NCBI RefSeq assembly: GCF_002754195.1 | Contig: NZ_PEEU01000001.1 | Span: forward strand, 4,774,001 to 4,838,000 | DNA: 64,000 nucleotides | Source of the DNA: Flavobacterium sp. 9 | Lineage (GTDB): Bacteria; Bacteroidota; Bacteroidia; Flavobacteriales; Flavobacteriaceae | Direction of reading: 5' to 3' | Shown here: piece by piece, positions 9,784 to 19,900 of the stretch | Position numbering within the stretch: position 1 is the first letter of the stretch | Layout of the letters: each line of letters opens with the position of its first letter | Translations under genes and position numbers: made by a program | Notes under the pieces: model-generated | Database searches by the model: none | Seen by the model: only the letters and a program-made list of their open reading frames with translations | Told to the model about the DNA's origin: nothing

Positions 9784-10944
9784 ATGATTTTACCTTTTTT
9801 GAAGAAACTACAGAATTCGCCAAAAGGATTCCGTTTAGCCAATACTGTGTTTTTTTTCCTTTCCGGATTTGGATATTCTTCTTGGGTTTCCCGAATTCCG
9901 CATATAAAAGCGCAGTTGCATTTATCAGAAGCTCAATTTGGAACCGTTTTATTTGCTTTTCCAATTGGTTTAATGCTTACAATGCCTTTTACAGGAAAAT
10001 TATTGAATAAATATAGTAGCCGTTATATCATGTTGTTGGGAGCAATTATGTTTAATATTGTACTCTCCTTGCCAGGTTTGGCCGCTTTTGTATGGCAGTT
10101 GGTTATTATACTTTTAATCTTTGGAGCTTCTCGTAATATTTTTAATTTGTCGATTAATGCACAATCTCTTGAAGTTCAAAAATTGTATCCACAATCGATC
10201 ATAACCCGTTTTCACGCCGTTTGGAGTATTGCCGTTTTTGCAGGCGCAGGTTTAGGTTATGTAATGGTATCAAAACATATTGCGCCGTCGCATCATTTAT
10301 TGGGTGTAAGTATTTTTATGATGGGACTTACCGCTTGTTTTTATCCGTTGAGTATTCATAATGAGCCTGTACCGGTTAAAAAGAAGTTTTTTTCGATGCC
10401 GGAAAAAAATCTGATTAAGTTCGCGATCATTTGTTTTGTTTCGATGGCTTGCGAAAATACGATGTACGATTGGAGCGGTATTTACTTTGAAAATATATTG
10501 CATGCTTCGCCAAAGTTAACTAGTGCAGCATTTGTATTTTTTGCAACAGCAGTAACTTTAGGACGTTTATTTGGAGATTATGGAGTAATGAAATTTGGAA
10601 CAAAACGAATCCTGCTTTACAGCGGAATTTTGATCACGGTAGGATTTTTAATTTGCTTTTTATTCCCTTTTATTTATCCAACTTTTTTCGGCTATATCTT
10701 AATCGGAGTTGGAGTTTCTTGCGTTGTTCCGTTAGTATTTAGCATCGCCGGAAGATCTTCAAAATTAAGCAGCGGTTCTGCATTAACTTCTATATCTACA
10801 ATTGGTTATCTTGGGTTTTTATTGGTTCCGCCAATGGTTGGTTTTATCTCTGAATATTTAAGTATGAAGTGGGCATTTCTAGTAATGGCACTTTTAGGGA
10901 TATTGATGATTTTCATGGTGAATAAAATCGGGGAGAAGGAGTAG
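9784..10944 (+). CDS. MFS transporter (YbjJ-like)
   Basis: 386 aa and about 12 hydrophobic membrane segments, typical of the major facilitator superfamily. The start resembles the YbjJ branch (SSWVSRIPHIKAQLHLSEAQ), with the loop 2-3 MFS signature region GKLLNKYSSRYIM. The substrate is unknown. The start at 9784 is 23 nt after a TAATTTTG box (9754-9761) with no clear -33 element, so the message would have a very short leader. It is divergent from the iron receptor gene and shares a 257-nt intergenic region with it. Confidence 0.85.
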   Translation: MILPFLKKLQNSPKGFRLANTVFFFLSGFGYSSWVSRIPHIKAQLHLSEAQFGTVLFAFPIGLMLTMPFTGKLLNKYSSRYIMLLGAIMFNIVLSLPGLAAFVWQLVIILLIFGASRNIFNLSINAQSLEVQKLYPQSIITRFHAVWSIAVFAGAGLGYVMVSKHIAPSHHLLGVSIFMMGLTACFYPLSIHNEPVPVKKKFFSMPEKNLIKFAIICFVSMACENTMYDWSGIYFENILHASPKLTSAAFVFFATAVTLGRLFGDYGVMKFGTKRILLYSGILITVGFLICFLFPFIYPTFFGYILIGVGVSCVVPLVFSIAGRSSKLSSGSALTSISTIGYLGFLLVPPMVGFISEYLSMKWAFLVMALLGILMIFMVNKIGEKE

Positions 10945-11037
10945 GTTTTTTTGGAAGGTGCTGAGGCGCTTAGTTGCTGAGGTTCTAAGGTTTTTGTAGA
11001 CTATTTTCTATACGGGATGAATTTGTTTTTTAGAAAT

Positions 11038-11559
11038 TTAATTTTTGAAACCAATCATTTGTATTAAACAAAATCCTATTATTAAAATTCCAATTCCTAA
11101 AAGAATTTTAGTATATTTTTTATCAGTTAGATCTCCCGATCGACCTTCAAAATAACTTTTAAATCGAAACATTTTACCTTTTCCTGTTTCATAAGGGATA
11201 AATTCTCTATTGTTTTTCTTCCAAAATATTATTCTAATTACATGATATAGAATAAAAGTTGATATTGGAATTAATGATAAAGAATAACTATCGATTAATA
11301 AAATCAGAGAAAGTATTAACCAGATAATTGAAAAATAGATGTTTCTAAATCTTAATCCAAAAGGTGAAGAAATTGTTTGAAAGCCAACTATAAAAGATAT
11401 TATTAATGACGTAGCAAATTTGCTTTCTGGAATATATTTGTTCGCAAATAAATAATACGTAACTCCCATTATATAAGCAGTTAAATATAAATAATCTGAA
11501 ATTATGAATTTTCTAATTTCTAATTTTCCAAATGTAAATTTTCTATTTGATTGATTCAT
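11038..11559 (-). CDS. Unrecognised multi-pass membrane protein
   Basis: 173 aa with about five hydrophobic segments (about 24-42, 50-66, 72-95, 98-112 and 152-170) and a basic loop between the fourth and fifth. No family recognised. It is followed by the sequence of the MFS gene on the other strand and preceded 19 nt upstream by the lipoprotein gene at 11579-12040, so the two are probably cotranscribed. Confidence 0.7.
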   Translation of the reverse strand: MNQSNRKFTFGKLEIRKFIISDYLYLTAYIMGVTYYLFANKYIPESKFATSLIISFIVGFQTISSPFGLRFRNIYFSIIWLILSLILLIDSYSLSLIPISTFILYHVIRIIFWKKNNREFIPYETGKGKMFRFKSYFEGRSGDLTDKKYTKILLGIGILIIGFCLIQMIGFKN

Positions 11560-11578
11560 TTTAATGCTTAGAGTTTTT

Positions 11579-12040
11579 TTAATTCTCTATTTCTTTAAGA
11601 TATTCTTTCCAATTTTGTTTATCAATAATATAGGAATATTGATAACTTGATTCAAAGATTCTTACTTTATCTTTAAATTCTAAAGTATCAACATAAAAGA
11701 GATCAAGTGTGTCTTTTTGATTTAAAAAATGAATAGAATAAGTACTTATTGGGCAGCAGCAATAACCTGTTTTTTCAGCCTTCATAAAAATATTTTCGAA
11801 ATCTTCTAACTGTTGTCTTTTTTTGATTTTAAATTCTTTAGTTGGAATAAGAGATTCAAGACTTCCAGATCTATTATGTGTTATAGTCGAATCGTAAACT
11901 TTAATAACTATTTCAGAGCTATTAGATAATGTAGTATTAAATGAAAAATTGTCAAAAATATTCTCGACTACATATTGAGTTTTATTGCTACAACTGAATA
12001 TAAAGATCGAAATAAGAATAAAAAGGAAGCTCTTTCTCAT
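11579..12040 (-). CDS. Unrecognised small lipoprotein
   Basis: 153 aa with a lipoprotein signal (hydrophobic residues 4-16, lipobox IFSC with Cys17). A CCCC-like cluster (GYCCCPIS, about residue 92-99) stands out in the middle. No family recognised. It probably forms an operon with the membrane protein at 11038-11559. Confidence 0.7.
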   Translation of the reverse strand: MRKSFLFILISIFIFSCSNKTQYVVENIFDNFSFNTTLSNSSEIVIKVYDSTITHNRSGSLESLIPTKEFKIKKRQQLEDFENIFMKAEKTGYCCCPISTYSIHFLNQKDTLDLFYVDTLEFKDKVRIFESSYQYSYIIDKQNWKEYLKEIEN

Positions 12041-12076
12041 TGGTTACTTATTATAGAATTATGAATTCCTTGTTGA

Positions 12077-12100
12077 CTGGACTAAAGTCCAGCTCTACAA
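12077..12100. repeat. Small palindromic repeat, CTGGACT..AGTCCAG, copy 1
   Basis: 24 nt containing CTGGACTAAAGTCCAG plus CTCTACAA. The exact reverse complement of all 24 nt occurs at 49859-49882, so this is a dispersed intergenic element. Confidence 0.7.
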
Positions 12101-12204
12101 AATTTTCCGAACCTTTGGTTCTTTATTATTGTTTTTGGAATTCCTTCGTTCTCTATTTTCAGTATCTAGATCCAAGGATTTTAAAAAATCTTTGAAGGAT
12201 TTTT

Positions 12205-13266
12205 TTACTGGCAATTATTCAAATAAAGCTCTTTTCCATTAACCTGGCCCAAATCCGAAATTTGTTTCCATACTTTGCAAGCATTTTCTTTATCTCCTAA
12301 TCCAACATATGAGGCTGCCTTATTGTAAAGTGCATCGATATTTCTAGGGTCTGCTTCGAATGATTTTCCAAGGAAATCAGCAGCGCTTAAAAACTTCTTT
12401 TCTTGAAATAATTGAATTGCTTTCTTGAAATAATTTGAACCTTCTGCCATTTTAGGAAGTGTTATTCCGTACTTATTATCAAATCTATTTACATCATTTG
12501 TAAAGAAAAGTATATTAGTTGCTCTACCAATTTTTTTTACTTCAAAAGCAAACGGTAATTCAACAGATTCATATGCCATAAAATCTTTTAAATCCCAGTC
12601 TTCAAAAGAATTATTGAAATAGTTGCTTATTCTTTTTAGTTGTATTGAGTCCTTTCTTGTAGAATTAGTGATTTCTGTTTTTACTTTTTTCTCTTTTGGA
12701 AAAATGATAATCCTTCCACTTAAACGAAGATTGTAATAAGAACTATGCTCATTAAAATCCTCATTCAGCAGTTTCATAAAAGACTCTTTGATTTTAGGAG
12801 TAAAGTTTGATGAAGCTACTATATGAGTTTGATTTTTGTATTTTTCTTTATAGTAAGCAATCATGGTTTCTTCCCTTACAAGATATAATCTTTTTAATTT
12901 TTCATCAGGAGTATCATTAATTTTTTCGCATAAAGTTAGCGAGTCAGCAGTAAAACGTTCTACTATATATCCTGAATATTGAGATGTTTGAATTACATTG
13001 TCTATTAGTTTATAATCCAGAAGGCATTTTGATAAATTTTCTTTGTAATCAAGTTGACTGAATAAACTCATATTCATGCAAAACTTATTTGTACCAATAA
13101 CAAATCTTGTATTAATTGAATCTATTGGAAATCCAGTGTAAAGCCTGCTTCCATCTTTCATTTCAGTTTTAAAATTTATCCAATTCCCTTCTATGTTAGA
13201 TATGGTAGTTTGAGCTAGGTTTATATTAAAAAAAAGGAGAGATGTAAAAAGAAGTATGTATTTCAT
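12205..13266 (-). CDS. Secreted protein with C-terminal TPR-like repeats
   Basis: 353 aa. Signal peptide of 18 residues (LFFNINLAQ). The body is not recognised. From about residue 280 there are two to three TPR-like helical pairs (FKKAIQLFQEKKFLSAADFL, then SFEADPRNIDALYNKAASYVG, then KENACKVWKQISDLG), suggesting protein-protein contact outside the inner membrane. The ATG chosen is the only one giving the signal peptide. Confidence 0.75.
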   Translation of the reverse strand: MKYILLFTSLLFFNINLAQTTISNIEGNWINFKTEMKDGSRLYTGFPIDSINTRFVIGTNKFCMNMSLFSQLDYKENLSKCLLDYKLIDNVIQTSQYSGYIVERFTADSLTLCEKINDTPDEKLKRLYLVREETMIAYYKEKYKNQTHIVASSNFTPKIKESFMKLLNEDFNEHSSYYNLRLSGRIIIFPKEKKVKTEITNSTRKDSIQLKRISNYFNNSFEDWDLKDFMAYESVELPFAFEVKKIGRATNILFFTNDVNRFDNKYGITLPKMAEGSNYFKKAIQLFQEKKFLSAADFLGKSFEADPRNIDALYNKAASYVGLGDKENACKVWKQISDLGQVNGKELYLNNCQ

Positions 13267-13326
13267 GAATAAGGAATAATGTATTTAAAAGAAAGATGCT
13301 ATAAATTAATTAGATCTGCGATTAAG

Positions 13327-13803
13327 TTATTTCTTAGTCATAACAAACTTCTCAGAACTCACTTTTCCTTGCAAGTTCCCTGAAATCTCAGCTGTCAAAG
13401 TATTATCAGCGCCTTTTGTATAAGTAATTTTTTGAGGATAATCGTGTTTTGGATTTTCGAAAACCAACTGTTTATCAGATTCAGCAGTTGAAGGAAACGC
13501 AACAGGTTTATCATCATTTTGACCTTTTACAGTGGCAAAATAAGTTAGAGTTTCGCCTTTTTGAGCCAAAACAATGTTTTCTAAATGCAAAGTGTCTTTT
13601 CCTTTTATGAAGTATGATGCGGCGCTAAAAGTACTGTCGTTTAGTTTTATCCAGTTTTCAGTCAGAACGCCGTCCGGAGATTTGTTTTCCCAGTTTCCGA
13701 TAAGCCAATCTGCAATTTTGATTTTATCTTTTTCAACAGATTCCTTTTTTTGACAAGAAACAACAGCTGCTAAAAGCACTAAAAGAGTAATTTTTTGAAA
13801 CAT
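13327..13803 (-). CDS. DUF6265-like lipoprotein
   Basis: 158 aa with a lipoprotein signal (VVSC, Cys17). The body reads like the DUF6265 group of small lipocalin-like proteins: DWLIGNWENKSPDG near the start, then FENPKHDYPQKITY, a conserved stretch in this family. Function unknown. Single gene between the TPR protein and topB. Confidence 0.7.
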   Translation of the reverse strand: MFQKITLLVLLAAVVSCQKKESVEKDKIKIADWLIGNWENKSPDGVLTENWIKLNDSTFSAASYFIKGKDTLHLENIVLAQKGETLTYFATVKGQNDDKPVAFPSTAESDKQLVFENPKHDYPQKITYTKGADNTLTAEISGNLQGKVSSEKFVMTKK

Positions 13804-13933
13804 ATATTTTGATTTTTTGGTGTTAGATTGAAAGGCTAATTTATGAAAAATAGGATTATGAATTGTAAGATGTAAATTGTAAAATGTGAGATGGAAAAAT
13901 AAACGTAATTCTTAAACTTTTTACATCTAACCT

Positions 13934-16252
13934 TTAACTTTTCACTTCGCAAAGAATCGAATAAACCAATTCTTTAGTTGGTTTTTGATCTTTTAGTTTG
14001 GCTCTTACATCATCAAAAGTTACTTTAAAATCGCAACCTAGTTTATAATCGCCACAACCATAAGCAGTATTCCCTTTCATGATTGTTCCTTTTTTACATT
14101 TCGGACAAGTTAATGCTTCAGAATCGGTTGTTGCAGCAGGTTTTGCTTTTGCCTTTGGAGCCGTTTTCTTGGTCTCTAATTTAAGTTTGTAATTTTCTTC
14201 AAAACGAATCAAACCTTCAACAGTTTCTCCATCAGTTTTAAAACCTTTTATATTTACTGTCGATCCTTTTTGAACCAATCTTAAATATTGGCTTTCGGTT
14301 ATTTTTTTCTCTGCAAAAGTATAAGGCAATAAAAAATCACAACCAGCTTTGTAATTACCACATCCGTAAGCCGATTTTCCTTTTATCAAGGTTGCTTTTT
14401 GACATTTCGGACAAGTTTCTGCCAAAATTCCTGCCGCTTTCTTTTTGTCGACTTTTACAACTTCTTTTTGCGTTGCGGTTGCGTGCGAAATATTAGCGTG
14501 TCTGGTTTCGCTTCGTACTTCGGTAACCAAAGCTTCGACCATTCGCTTCATGTTTTTAATAAAAGCTCCGGCAGTATAAGTTCCTTTTTCGATATCTTTC
14601 AATTGTTTCTCCCAAGAACCCGTAAGTTCAGCCGATTTAATCAATTCATTCTGAATCGTATCTATAAGCTGAATTCCTGTAGGCGTTGGTAAAACTTGCT
14701 TTTTATTTCGAACAATATATTGACGCTTAAAAAGAGTTTCGATAATATTCGCTCGCGTTGACGGACGACCAATACCGTTTTCTTTCATCAATTCTCGTAA
14801 ATCTTCGTCATCGACTTGTTTACCCGCGGTTTCCATCGCACGAAGTAAAGTTGCCTCCGTAAACTGATTGGGTGGTTTGGTTTCTTTTTCTAAAAATGAA
14901 GGTTCATGCGGACCTTTTTCTCCCACTACAAAATTGGGTAATAAATCGGCCTCTTTTTCTTTGGCATTCGGATCTTCAAACACAACACGAAAACCTTTTT
15001 TTAAGATCACTTTTCCAGTTGTTTTGAACATTACATCAGCTGCTTTTCCAATTACAGTTGTATTGGCAACCAAACAATCGTCATAAAAAACGGCAATAAA
15101 ACGTCTTGTAATAATGTCATATACTTGTTGCTGATTGTATTGCAAATTACTTTCTATTCCGGTTGGAATAATCGCGTGGTGATCCGTAACTTTTTTATCG
15201 TTGAAAACCTTAGGCGATTTTTTTATTTTTTTTCCTAAAAGAGGTTGCGTTAATTCGGCATATTTGGAAAGCTTTTGCAGAATTCCAGGTACTTTTGGGT
15301 AAATGTCATTTGGTAAGAAAGTTGTATCAACTCTGGGATATGTCACTACTTTTTGTTCGTACAAAGTTTGTACAATTTTAAGTGTTTCATCTGCCGAAAA
15401 TCCAAATTTGGTATTGCAATAAACCTGTAAACCTGTTAAATCAAATAGTTTAGGCGCATATTCGTTTCCGTTCTTTTTATCGACAGAAACAATTTCGAAC
15501 TCGCTTTCTTTGACTTTATTGGCGAGAAGTTCTCCATCTTCTTTTTTCAGAAAACGACCTTCTTCATAGCTGAAAAGAGTTTCTCTGTATAAAGTTTGTA
15601 ATTCCCAATAAGGCTGCGGTTTAAAGTTTTCGATTTCTTTCCAGCGATCAACAACCATTGCCAATGTTGGCGTTTGCACGCGCCCAATAGACAAAACTTG
15701 TTTGTAACCGCCATGTTTTACGGTATACAAACGTGTGGCATTCATACCTAATAACCAGTCGCCAATGGCTCTTGAAAATCCGGCGTAGAATAAATTATCG
15801 TAGTTTTCAGAAGGTTTTAAGTTTTCGAAACCTTCTTTTATCGCTTCAGTTGTTAAGGACGAAATCCATAAACGTTGTACTTCACCTTTGTAATGCGCTT
15901 CGTTCATAACCCAACGCTGAATCAATTCTCCTTCTTGCCCGGCATCCCCGCAGTTTATGACTACTTCGGCTTTGTCGAATAAGCTTTTTACAATTTTAAA
16001 TTGCTTTTGGATTCCTGAGTTCTCAACTACTTTGGTTTCGAATTTCTCCGGAAGCATGGGTAAGTTGTTCAAATCCCAGCTTTTCCAGTGTGGTTTATAA
16101 TCGTTAGGTTCTTTTAAAGTACATAAATGACCAAAAGTATAGGTCACAGCGTAACCATTGCCTTCGTAATATCCATCGTGTTTGGTATTGGCACCCAAAA
16201 CGGATGCGATTTCACGTGCTACACTTGGTTTCTCAGCAATACATACCTTCAT
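13934..16252 (-). CDS. topB: DNA topoisomerase III (type IA)
   Basis: 772 aa. Relaxes and decatenates single-stranded DNA crossings through a 5'-phosphotyrosine. The N-terminal TOPRIM domain (1-125) carries AEKPSVA (Glu7) and GDAGQEGEL (103-110). The topoisomerase core has SIGRVQTPTLAMV (188-200) and the active-site Tyr305 in VVTYPRVDT. GIGRPSTRA follows further on. Two C-terminal zinc-finger repeats (CPKCQKATLIKGKSAYGCG and CPKCKKGTIMKGNTAYGCG) are typical of topoisomerases of this group in Bacteroidota. Because type IA topoisomerases also travel on mobile elements, note that nothing else mobile lies next to it here, so this looks like the housekeeping copy. Confidence 0.96.
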   Translation of the reverse strand: MKVCIAEKPSVAREIASVLGANTKHDGYYEGNGYAVTYTFGHLCTLKEPNDYKPHWKSWDLNNLPMLPEKFETKVVENSGIQKQFKIVKSLFDKAEVVINCGDAGQEGELIQRWVMNEAHYKGEVQRLWISSLTTEAIKEGFENLKPSENYDNLFYAGFSRAIGDWLLGMNATRLYTVKHGGYKQVLSIGRVQTPTLAMVVDRWKEIENFKPQPYWELQTLYRETLFSYEEGRFLKKEDGELLANKVKESEFEIVSVDKKNGNEYAPKLFDLTGLQVYCNTKFGFSADETLKIVQTLYEQKVVTYPRVDTTFLPNDIYPKVPGILQKLSKYAELTQPLLGKKIKKSPKVFNDKKVTDHHAIIPTGIESNLQYNQQQVYDIITRRFIAVFYDDCLVANTTVIGKAADVMFKTTGKVILKKGFRVVFEDPNAKEKEADLLPNFVVGEKGPHEPSFLEKETKPPNQFTEATLLRAMETAGKQVDDEDLRELMKENGIGRPSTRANIIETLFKRQYIVRNKKQVLPTPTGIQLIDTIQNELIKSAELTGSWEKQLKDIEKGTYTAGAFIKNMKRMVEALVTEVRSETRHANISHATATQKEVVKVDKKKAAGILAETCPKCQKATLIKGKSAYGCGNYKAGCDFLLPYTFAEKKITESQYLRLVQKGSTVNIKGFKTDGETVEGLIRFEENYKLKLETKKTAPKAKAKPAATTDSEALTCPKCKKGTIMKGNTAYGCGDYKLGCDFKVTFDDVRAKLKDQKPTKELVYSILCEVKS

Positions 16253-16524
16253 TTTTCTCCTTCTAATTTAAAGGCGAAATTAAGGATTTTTTATAAGAAA
16301 GGAGCAAAGGTTCTTAGGAACAAAGGAACAAAGGTTCTTTTTTATCTCGCAATCCCAAAGCTTCAGTAGCAAAGTTTTTTTGTTTCACACAGATTTTTAA
16401 AAGATTACAGCAGATATAAGTAAAAGTTAACATGAAATCTGCTCAATCTGCCAAATCTGCGAGAAAAAAAATTAGCGTCTTTGCTTGTAATTTTCGTTGC
16501 TAGGGTAAAAAAAACTTTGCGATA
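16253..16524. other. Gene-free stretch with low-complexity repeats
   Basis: Short repeated words (GGAACAAAGG, AAAGGTTCTT) and the text CACACAGATTTTTAAAAG ... AAATCTGCGAG, a flavobacterial intergenic style. No gene, clear terminator or promoter seen. Confidence 0.5.
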
Positions 16525-17604
16525 TTAAACCTTTTTTCTTCTATTCGTCAAATACTTTCGAACTGGAGTATCATAAAAATTCATGGTTAAATAAGCGATT
16601 CCAACAAGAAGAATTGTTCCAATAATTACAATAAAAGTCAATTGAGTAGTATCTGGTTTATATTTAGTGTAATAATTGGCGAATATCCACATTACGGCAT
16701 AATGCGTCATGTATAATGGATAAGAAATTTGTCCAAAAAAAACACATATTTTTTTGAATCCTGGTGCCAAAGTTGCTCCAGCTCCTAATACAATTAATAG
16801 CGGAAAATAGAGTAGAACAACGATAGGTTCTGTTAACCAATTCCAGTCAGAAAAAGGCATGACAAACGTTGCAAGAAGTAATATCGATAATCCAATAAAA
16901 CCAAGTTTTGATTTGATAATCCAATTCGAACGATAAATTATCATTCCTGCCAAAAACGAATACGAAATACGTGCACAGCCATCCCAAAAAGTTTCTCCGC
17001 TCCATCCGCCCATTAAGGAACCTCCTGCGCGGTGACTGACAAAACAAATTCCGATAGCAGCAAAAACGGTTAATAAAAAGAGCGAACGACGACTTAGTTT
17101 ATAAAGGAAAAGGGCATAAAAAATATTCGCAATATATTCCCAAAACAAAGACCAACCGGGCGCATTCAAACCAAATATATTGAAATATCGATCTGCCATT
17201 ACCGGAAACGGAATCAGAAAAACCGAAGCCAAGAATATCAATATCACTTTACCAATTTGATAACTTTCAGGATTACCGCCAAAAGGGTCAAAAAGAAAAG
17301 CCAACAAACCTAATACAGAGCCAAAAACAACCAAAGGATGCAACCTGATCAATCTTAATTTGAAAAAATCAGTAATTTTCATTTTTCCAATTCGGTCATG
17401 ATAAGCATAAGCAATCACAAATCCGGAAAGGCAAAAGAAAAAGTCAACCGCCAGAAAACCATGCGAGATGAAATTTTCTTTTGGAGGATGAACTATTTCC
17501 ATAAAATGAAAAATTACAATAGCCACGGCGGCTATTCCTCTTAATCCGTCTAGGATTTCAAAATGTTGTTTTGGTTTTAGGGTTTCGGTTTGGGGTTTTG
17601 TCAT
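16525..17604 (-). CDS. Acyltransferase 3 family membrane protein
   Basis: 359 aa with about ten membrane segments. The family marks are LDGLRGIAAVAIVIFHF (18-34, with the catalytic-type His33), FFFCLSGFVIAYAY (56-69) and KLRLIRLHPLVV (about 82-93). These enzymes move acyl groups onto sugars or lipids of the envelope (OatA/exopolysaccharide type); the acceptor cannot be told here. It stands alone, with no sugar-polymer genes nearby. Confidence 0.9.
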   Translation of the reverse strand: MTKPQTETLKPKQHFEILDGLRGIAAVAIVIFHFMEIVHPPKENFISHGFLAVDFFFCLSGFVIAYAYHDRIGKMKITDFFKLRLIRLHPLVVFGSVLGLLAFLFDPFGGNPESYQIGKVILIFLASVFLIPFPVMADRYFNIFGLNAPGWSLFWEYIANIFYALFLYKLSRRSLFLLTVFAAIGICFVSHRAGGSLMGGWSGETFWDGCARISYSFLAGMIIYRSNWIIKSKLGFIGLSILLLATFVMPFSDWNWLTEPIVVLLYFPLLIVLGAGATLAPGFKKICVFFGQISYPLYMTHYAVMWIFANYYTKYKPDTTQLTFIVIIGTILLVGIAYLTMNFYDTPVRKYLTNRRKKV

Positions 17605-17733
17605 GGTTTATTTAATAGTGTCGCATTTCAATAGTGCTACGGCTTATACTTGTCAATATTGTTAATTAATAAAATAATATTTCAAATTTACAAAAGACTT
17701 TGATTTAATACGTTTTTAAGATTGCTATTATCT

Positions 17734-18963
17734 CTATTTATCTAAATTGAATATTTCCGGAAAAAATTGATAATAAAGAAATGTCAAAATCCATAAAAGA
17801 AAAAATAAAACCGAAAGGAATTCGAAGATTTTAAATGTTTTTTCTCTTCTTGTTTTTTCTTTCTTTTGGAAACCAAAATTTGGTGATGAAAAATCAGAAT
17901 TTAGCTGATGGTTTGTTGTTAAATTTGTCTTTGATTGAATAGTATTCAGACTATTCAAATACTGAGGTTGCGTATTTTGATTCACAAAATTTATAAATTC
18001 ACGCTTATTTTCATTGTGAAACAACTTTACTTCTTCAATTTTTCTATCTGAATTGATATAATTTATAGCCTCTTTTATCTTTTTTGAAAACTCATAATAT
18101 TTATTTTCAAGAATATGAATTTGCTTTTTAGAATCCTCGATTTTTTTGCTATTTTCATGATGTAATCTTGAATTTTGCTCAATACTTTCTTTAAGATTTT
18201 TAATCGTTGTTTTTTTGTTTTCTTCAAGCTCAGTTATTTCTTTTTCGAAATCATTCAATAATAATTGTAGTCGTTTCTTTTTTTCTTCTCTCAGTATTTG
18301 AATTTCATTGTCAAAACCTTCTTCATTGGTTGTTTTATACAAACCTTTGCTGTAAGTAAAATTGGCAACTTCTTCATTATTGGTAAAGAAAATCGTGTCA
18401 AAACTGTTTAATAATTCTAATGATTTTTTAAAATTATGCTGCAATTTACTTGTATCCAAAGCAGAGTAAACAACTAAATTAGAATTTGATAAATTGAAGT
18501 TCGAAGGTTCATCAAAACCTTTCAGATTAAAACTAAGTTTGTCGAAATCCTGTGGAATATCTGCAGAAAAATTATCCGAATGATTGACCATTATCGTTTT
18601 ATCATCAACGTTTTTACTAACTAATATCTTGTGAAATTCGTTTAGTTTAGTAATCGTAAGATTTTCTTCGGCAATTTCAGTTGTAAAAAGAATACTGGCG
18701 CCAATAAAAGTACCGCCACGATCCGAATTTTGTTCTTTTGCAAAAGAATATTTTGAATAAGCAATTGAATTTAATCCACTTGCTACTTCTTTACGAACAG
18801 CATATATTGTACTGTTTTCGACTAGTTTAATTGCATTTGTGTTTAAGTCAAATGTTTTGATTGATTTTGCTACATTTTGATTTCCTACTTTAAAAAAAGA
18901 TTGTCTAAAACCGTATGGATTTCCAAATGTCCCAAATGCTAACAAATATATATTTTGTGCCAT
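17734..18963 (-). CDS. Tail-anchored coiled-coil protein of a G-protein cassette
   Basis: 409 aa, not securely recognised. Residues 1-215 are globular (start LLAFGTFGNPYGFRQSFF). Residues about 219-310 are a long charged coiled coil, 330-375 is Asn/Ser/Gln-rich and basic, and one membrane helix lies at about 380-401, so it is likely tail-anchored. It is third in a tight cassette (5 nt after the G-protein gene). The fold of the N-terminal part could be compared with the GTPase-associated (GAP1-type) proteins described beside bacterial conflict GTPases, but this is only a suggestion. Confidence 0.75.
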   Translation of the reverse strand: MAQNIYLLAFGTFGNPYGFRQSFFKVGNQNVAKSIKTFDLNTNAIKLVENSTIYAVRKEVASGLNSIAYSKYSFAKEQNSDRGGTFIGASILFTTEIAEENLTITKLNEFHKILVSKNVDDKTIMVNHSDNFSADIPQDFDKLSFNLKGFDEPSNFNLSNSNLVVYSALDTSKLQHNFKKSLELLNSFDTIFFTNNEEVANFTYSKGLYKTTNEEGFDNEIQILREEKKKRLQLLLNDFEKEITELEENKKTTIKNLKESIEQNSRLHHENSKKIEDSKKQIHILENKYYEFSKKIKEAINYINSDRKIEEVKLFHNENKREFINFVNQNTQPQYLNSLNTIQSKTNLTTNHQLNSDFSSPNFGFQKKEKTRREKTFKIFEFLSVLFFLLWILTFLYYQFFPEIFNLDK

Positions 18964-18968
18964 ATTGT

Positions 18969-19889
18969 TTAAAAGCTAAATTTTAATCGTTCCCAGAATG
19001 TTCCTTCATAATCTAAGGGATAACCTACCACGCTCTCGTAAAGCCAATTAGATAATACTTCAGCAGGATCTAAATTCAAAAGCGTTATTCTTTCTCCGTC
19101 TCCATTGTTTTCAATGTTGCCAATTGTGAAATACGTTTTATTTAATTCATACGAGTTTATTCTGTTGTTTGTTCGGGGTAAACGTTCGTTAATGAAATTT
19201 TCTAATTCTTCTTCATTAGAAACATCTGTTCTGCCGGATTTATCCCATTTAGAAACTACTAAAATCACATTTATAGATTTCAGATTCTTACCTTTTCTTT
19301 CCAGTTCATCCAGAAATTCGTTTATTAAAGTATCTTCTAAATGTGCCATATCAAAACTAGTCACAATTATAAAAGTCAACGGAATATTAGCATTCAAATA
19401 AGCTTCGATACTACTATGATACGTTCCGCCTCGGCTAATATCTTTATGATTTTCGCCCGAAGTTTCCAGAAAAGTCAGGTTAATAGGAGGGACTTTTTTA
19501 GATTTATTATTAGGTTCAAATATCAAATCTAATCTGGTTACCTGATCACGTGTTGTTCTGTTTGGTAAAATACCCTGTCTGATATTTTCAAAAAAATCAG
19601 TCAGTAAAACTTGTGCTTCTTTTGAATTTGGAGTTCCTAATTTTGGACGTAAAACCCCGGCTTGCGAACTTAAATAATAAAGAATCGAGGAAAGAATAAC
19701 AGATTTACCGGATTCTCCAACACCAAAAAAGAAAACAAAATTACTGTCTTTGTTTTTTATGTCATTCGTACCGGCATTAGCCAAAGGAACAAAAGTAGAT
19801 TTCGGCTCATTTTTTGTTTCAAAAGAAATAGGTTTTAATTTGTCATCATCAAAAGACAAAGGCTTTAAAGTGTTGTTTTCGTTAGTCAT
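18969..19889 (-). CDS. G-domain P-loop NTPase of the cassette
   Basis: 306 aa. A Walker A motif GVGESGKS lies at 56-63, right after a hydrophobic strand. A TTR at 112-114 may be switch I, LTFLETSGE at 138-146 fills the Walker B/switch II place (with E in place of D and no DxxG), and VVSKWDKSG at 211-219 fits the NKxD guanine-recognition motif with Ser for Asn. This order is that of the TRAFAC GTPase class. The N-terminal tail contains two copies of a short motif (LKPLSF and LKPISF). Flanking genes encode membrane-linked partners, so it probably acts at the inner membrane. The cell process is unknown. Confidence 0.8.
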   Translation of the reverse strand: MTNENNTLKPLSFDDDKLKPISFETKNEPKSTFVPLANAGTNDIKNKDSNFVFFFGVGESGKSVILSSILYYLSSQAGVLRPKLGTPNSKEAQVLLTDFFENIRQGILPNRTTRDQVTRLDLIFEPNNKSKKVPPINLTFLETSGENHKDISRGGTYHSSIEAYLNANIPLTFIIVTSFDMAHLEDTLINEFLDELERKGKNLKSINVILVVSKWDKSGRTDVSNEEELENFINERLPRTNNRINSYELNKTYFTIGNIENNGDGERITLLNLDPAEVLSNWLYESVVGYPLDYEGTFWERLKFSF

Positions 19890-19900
19890 TTTAAGTAATT

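Noticed and set aside
13934..16252. topB as cargo of a conjugative element
   Set aside because: No tra, integrase or other mobile genes flank it.
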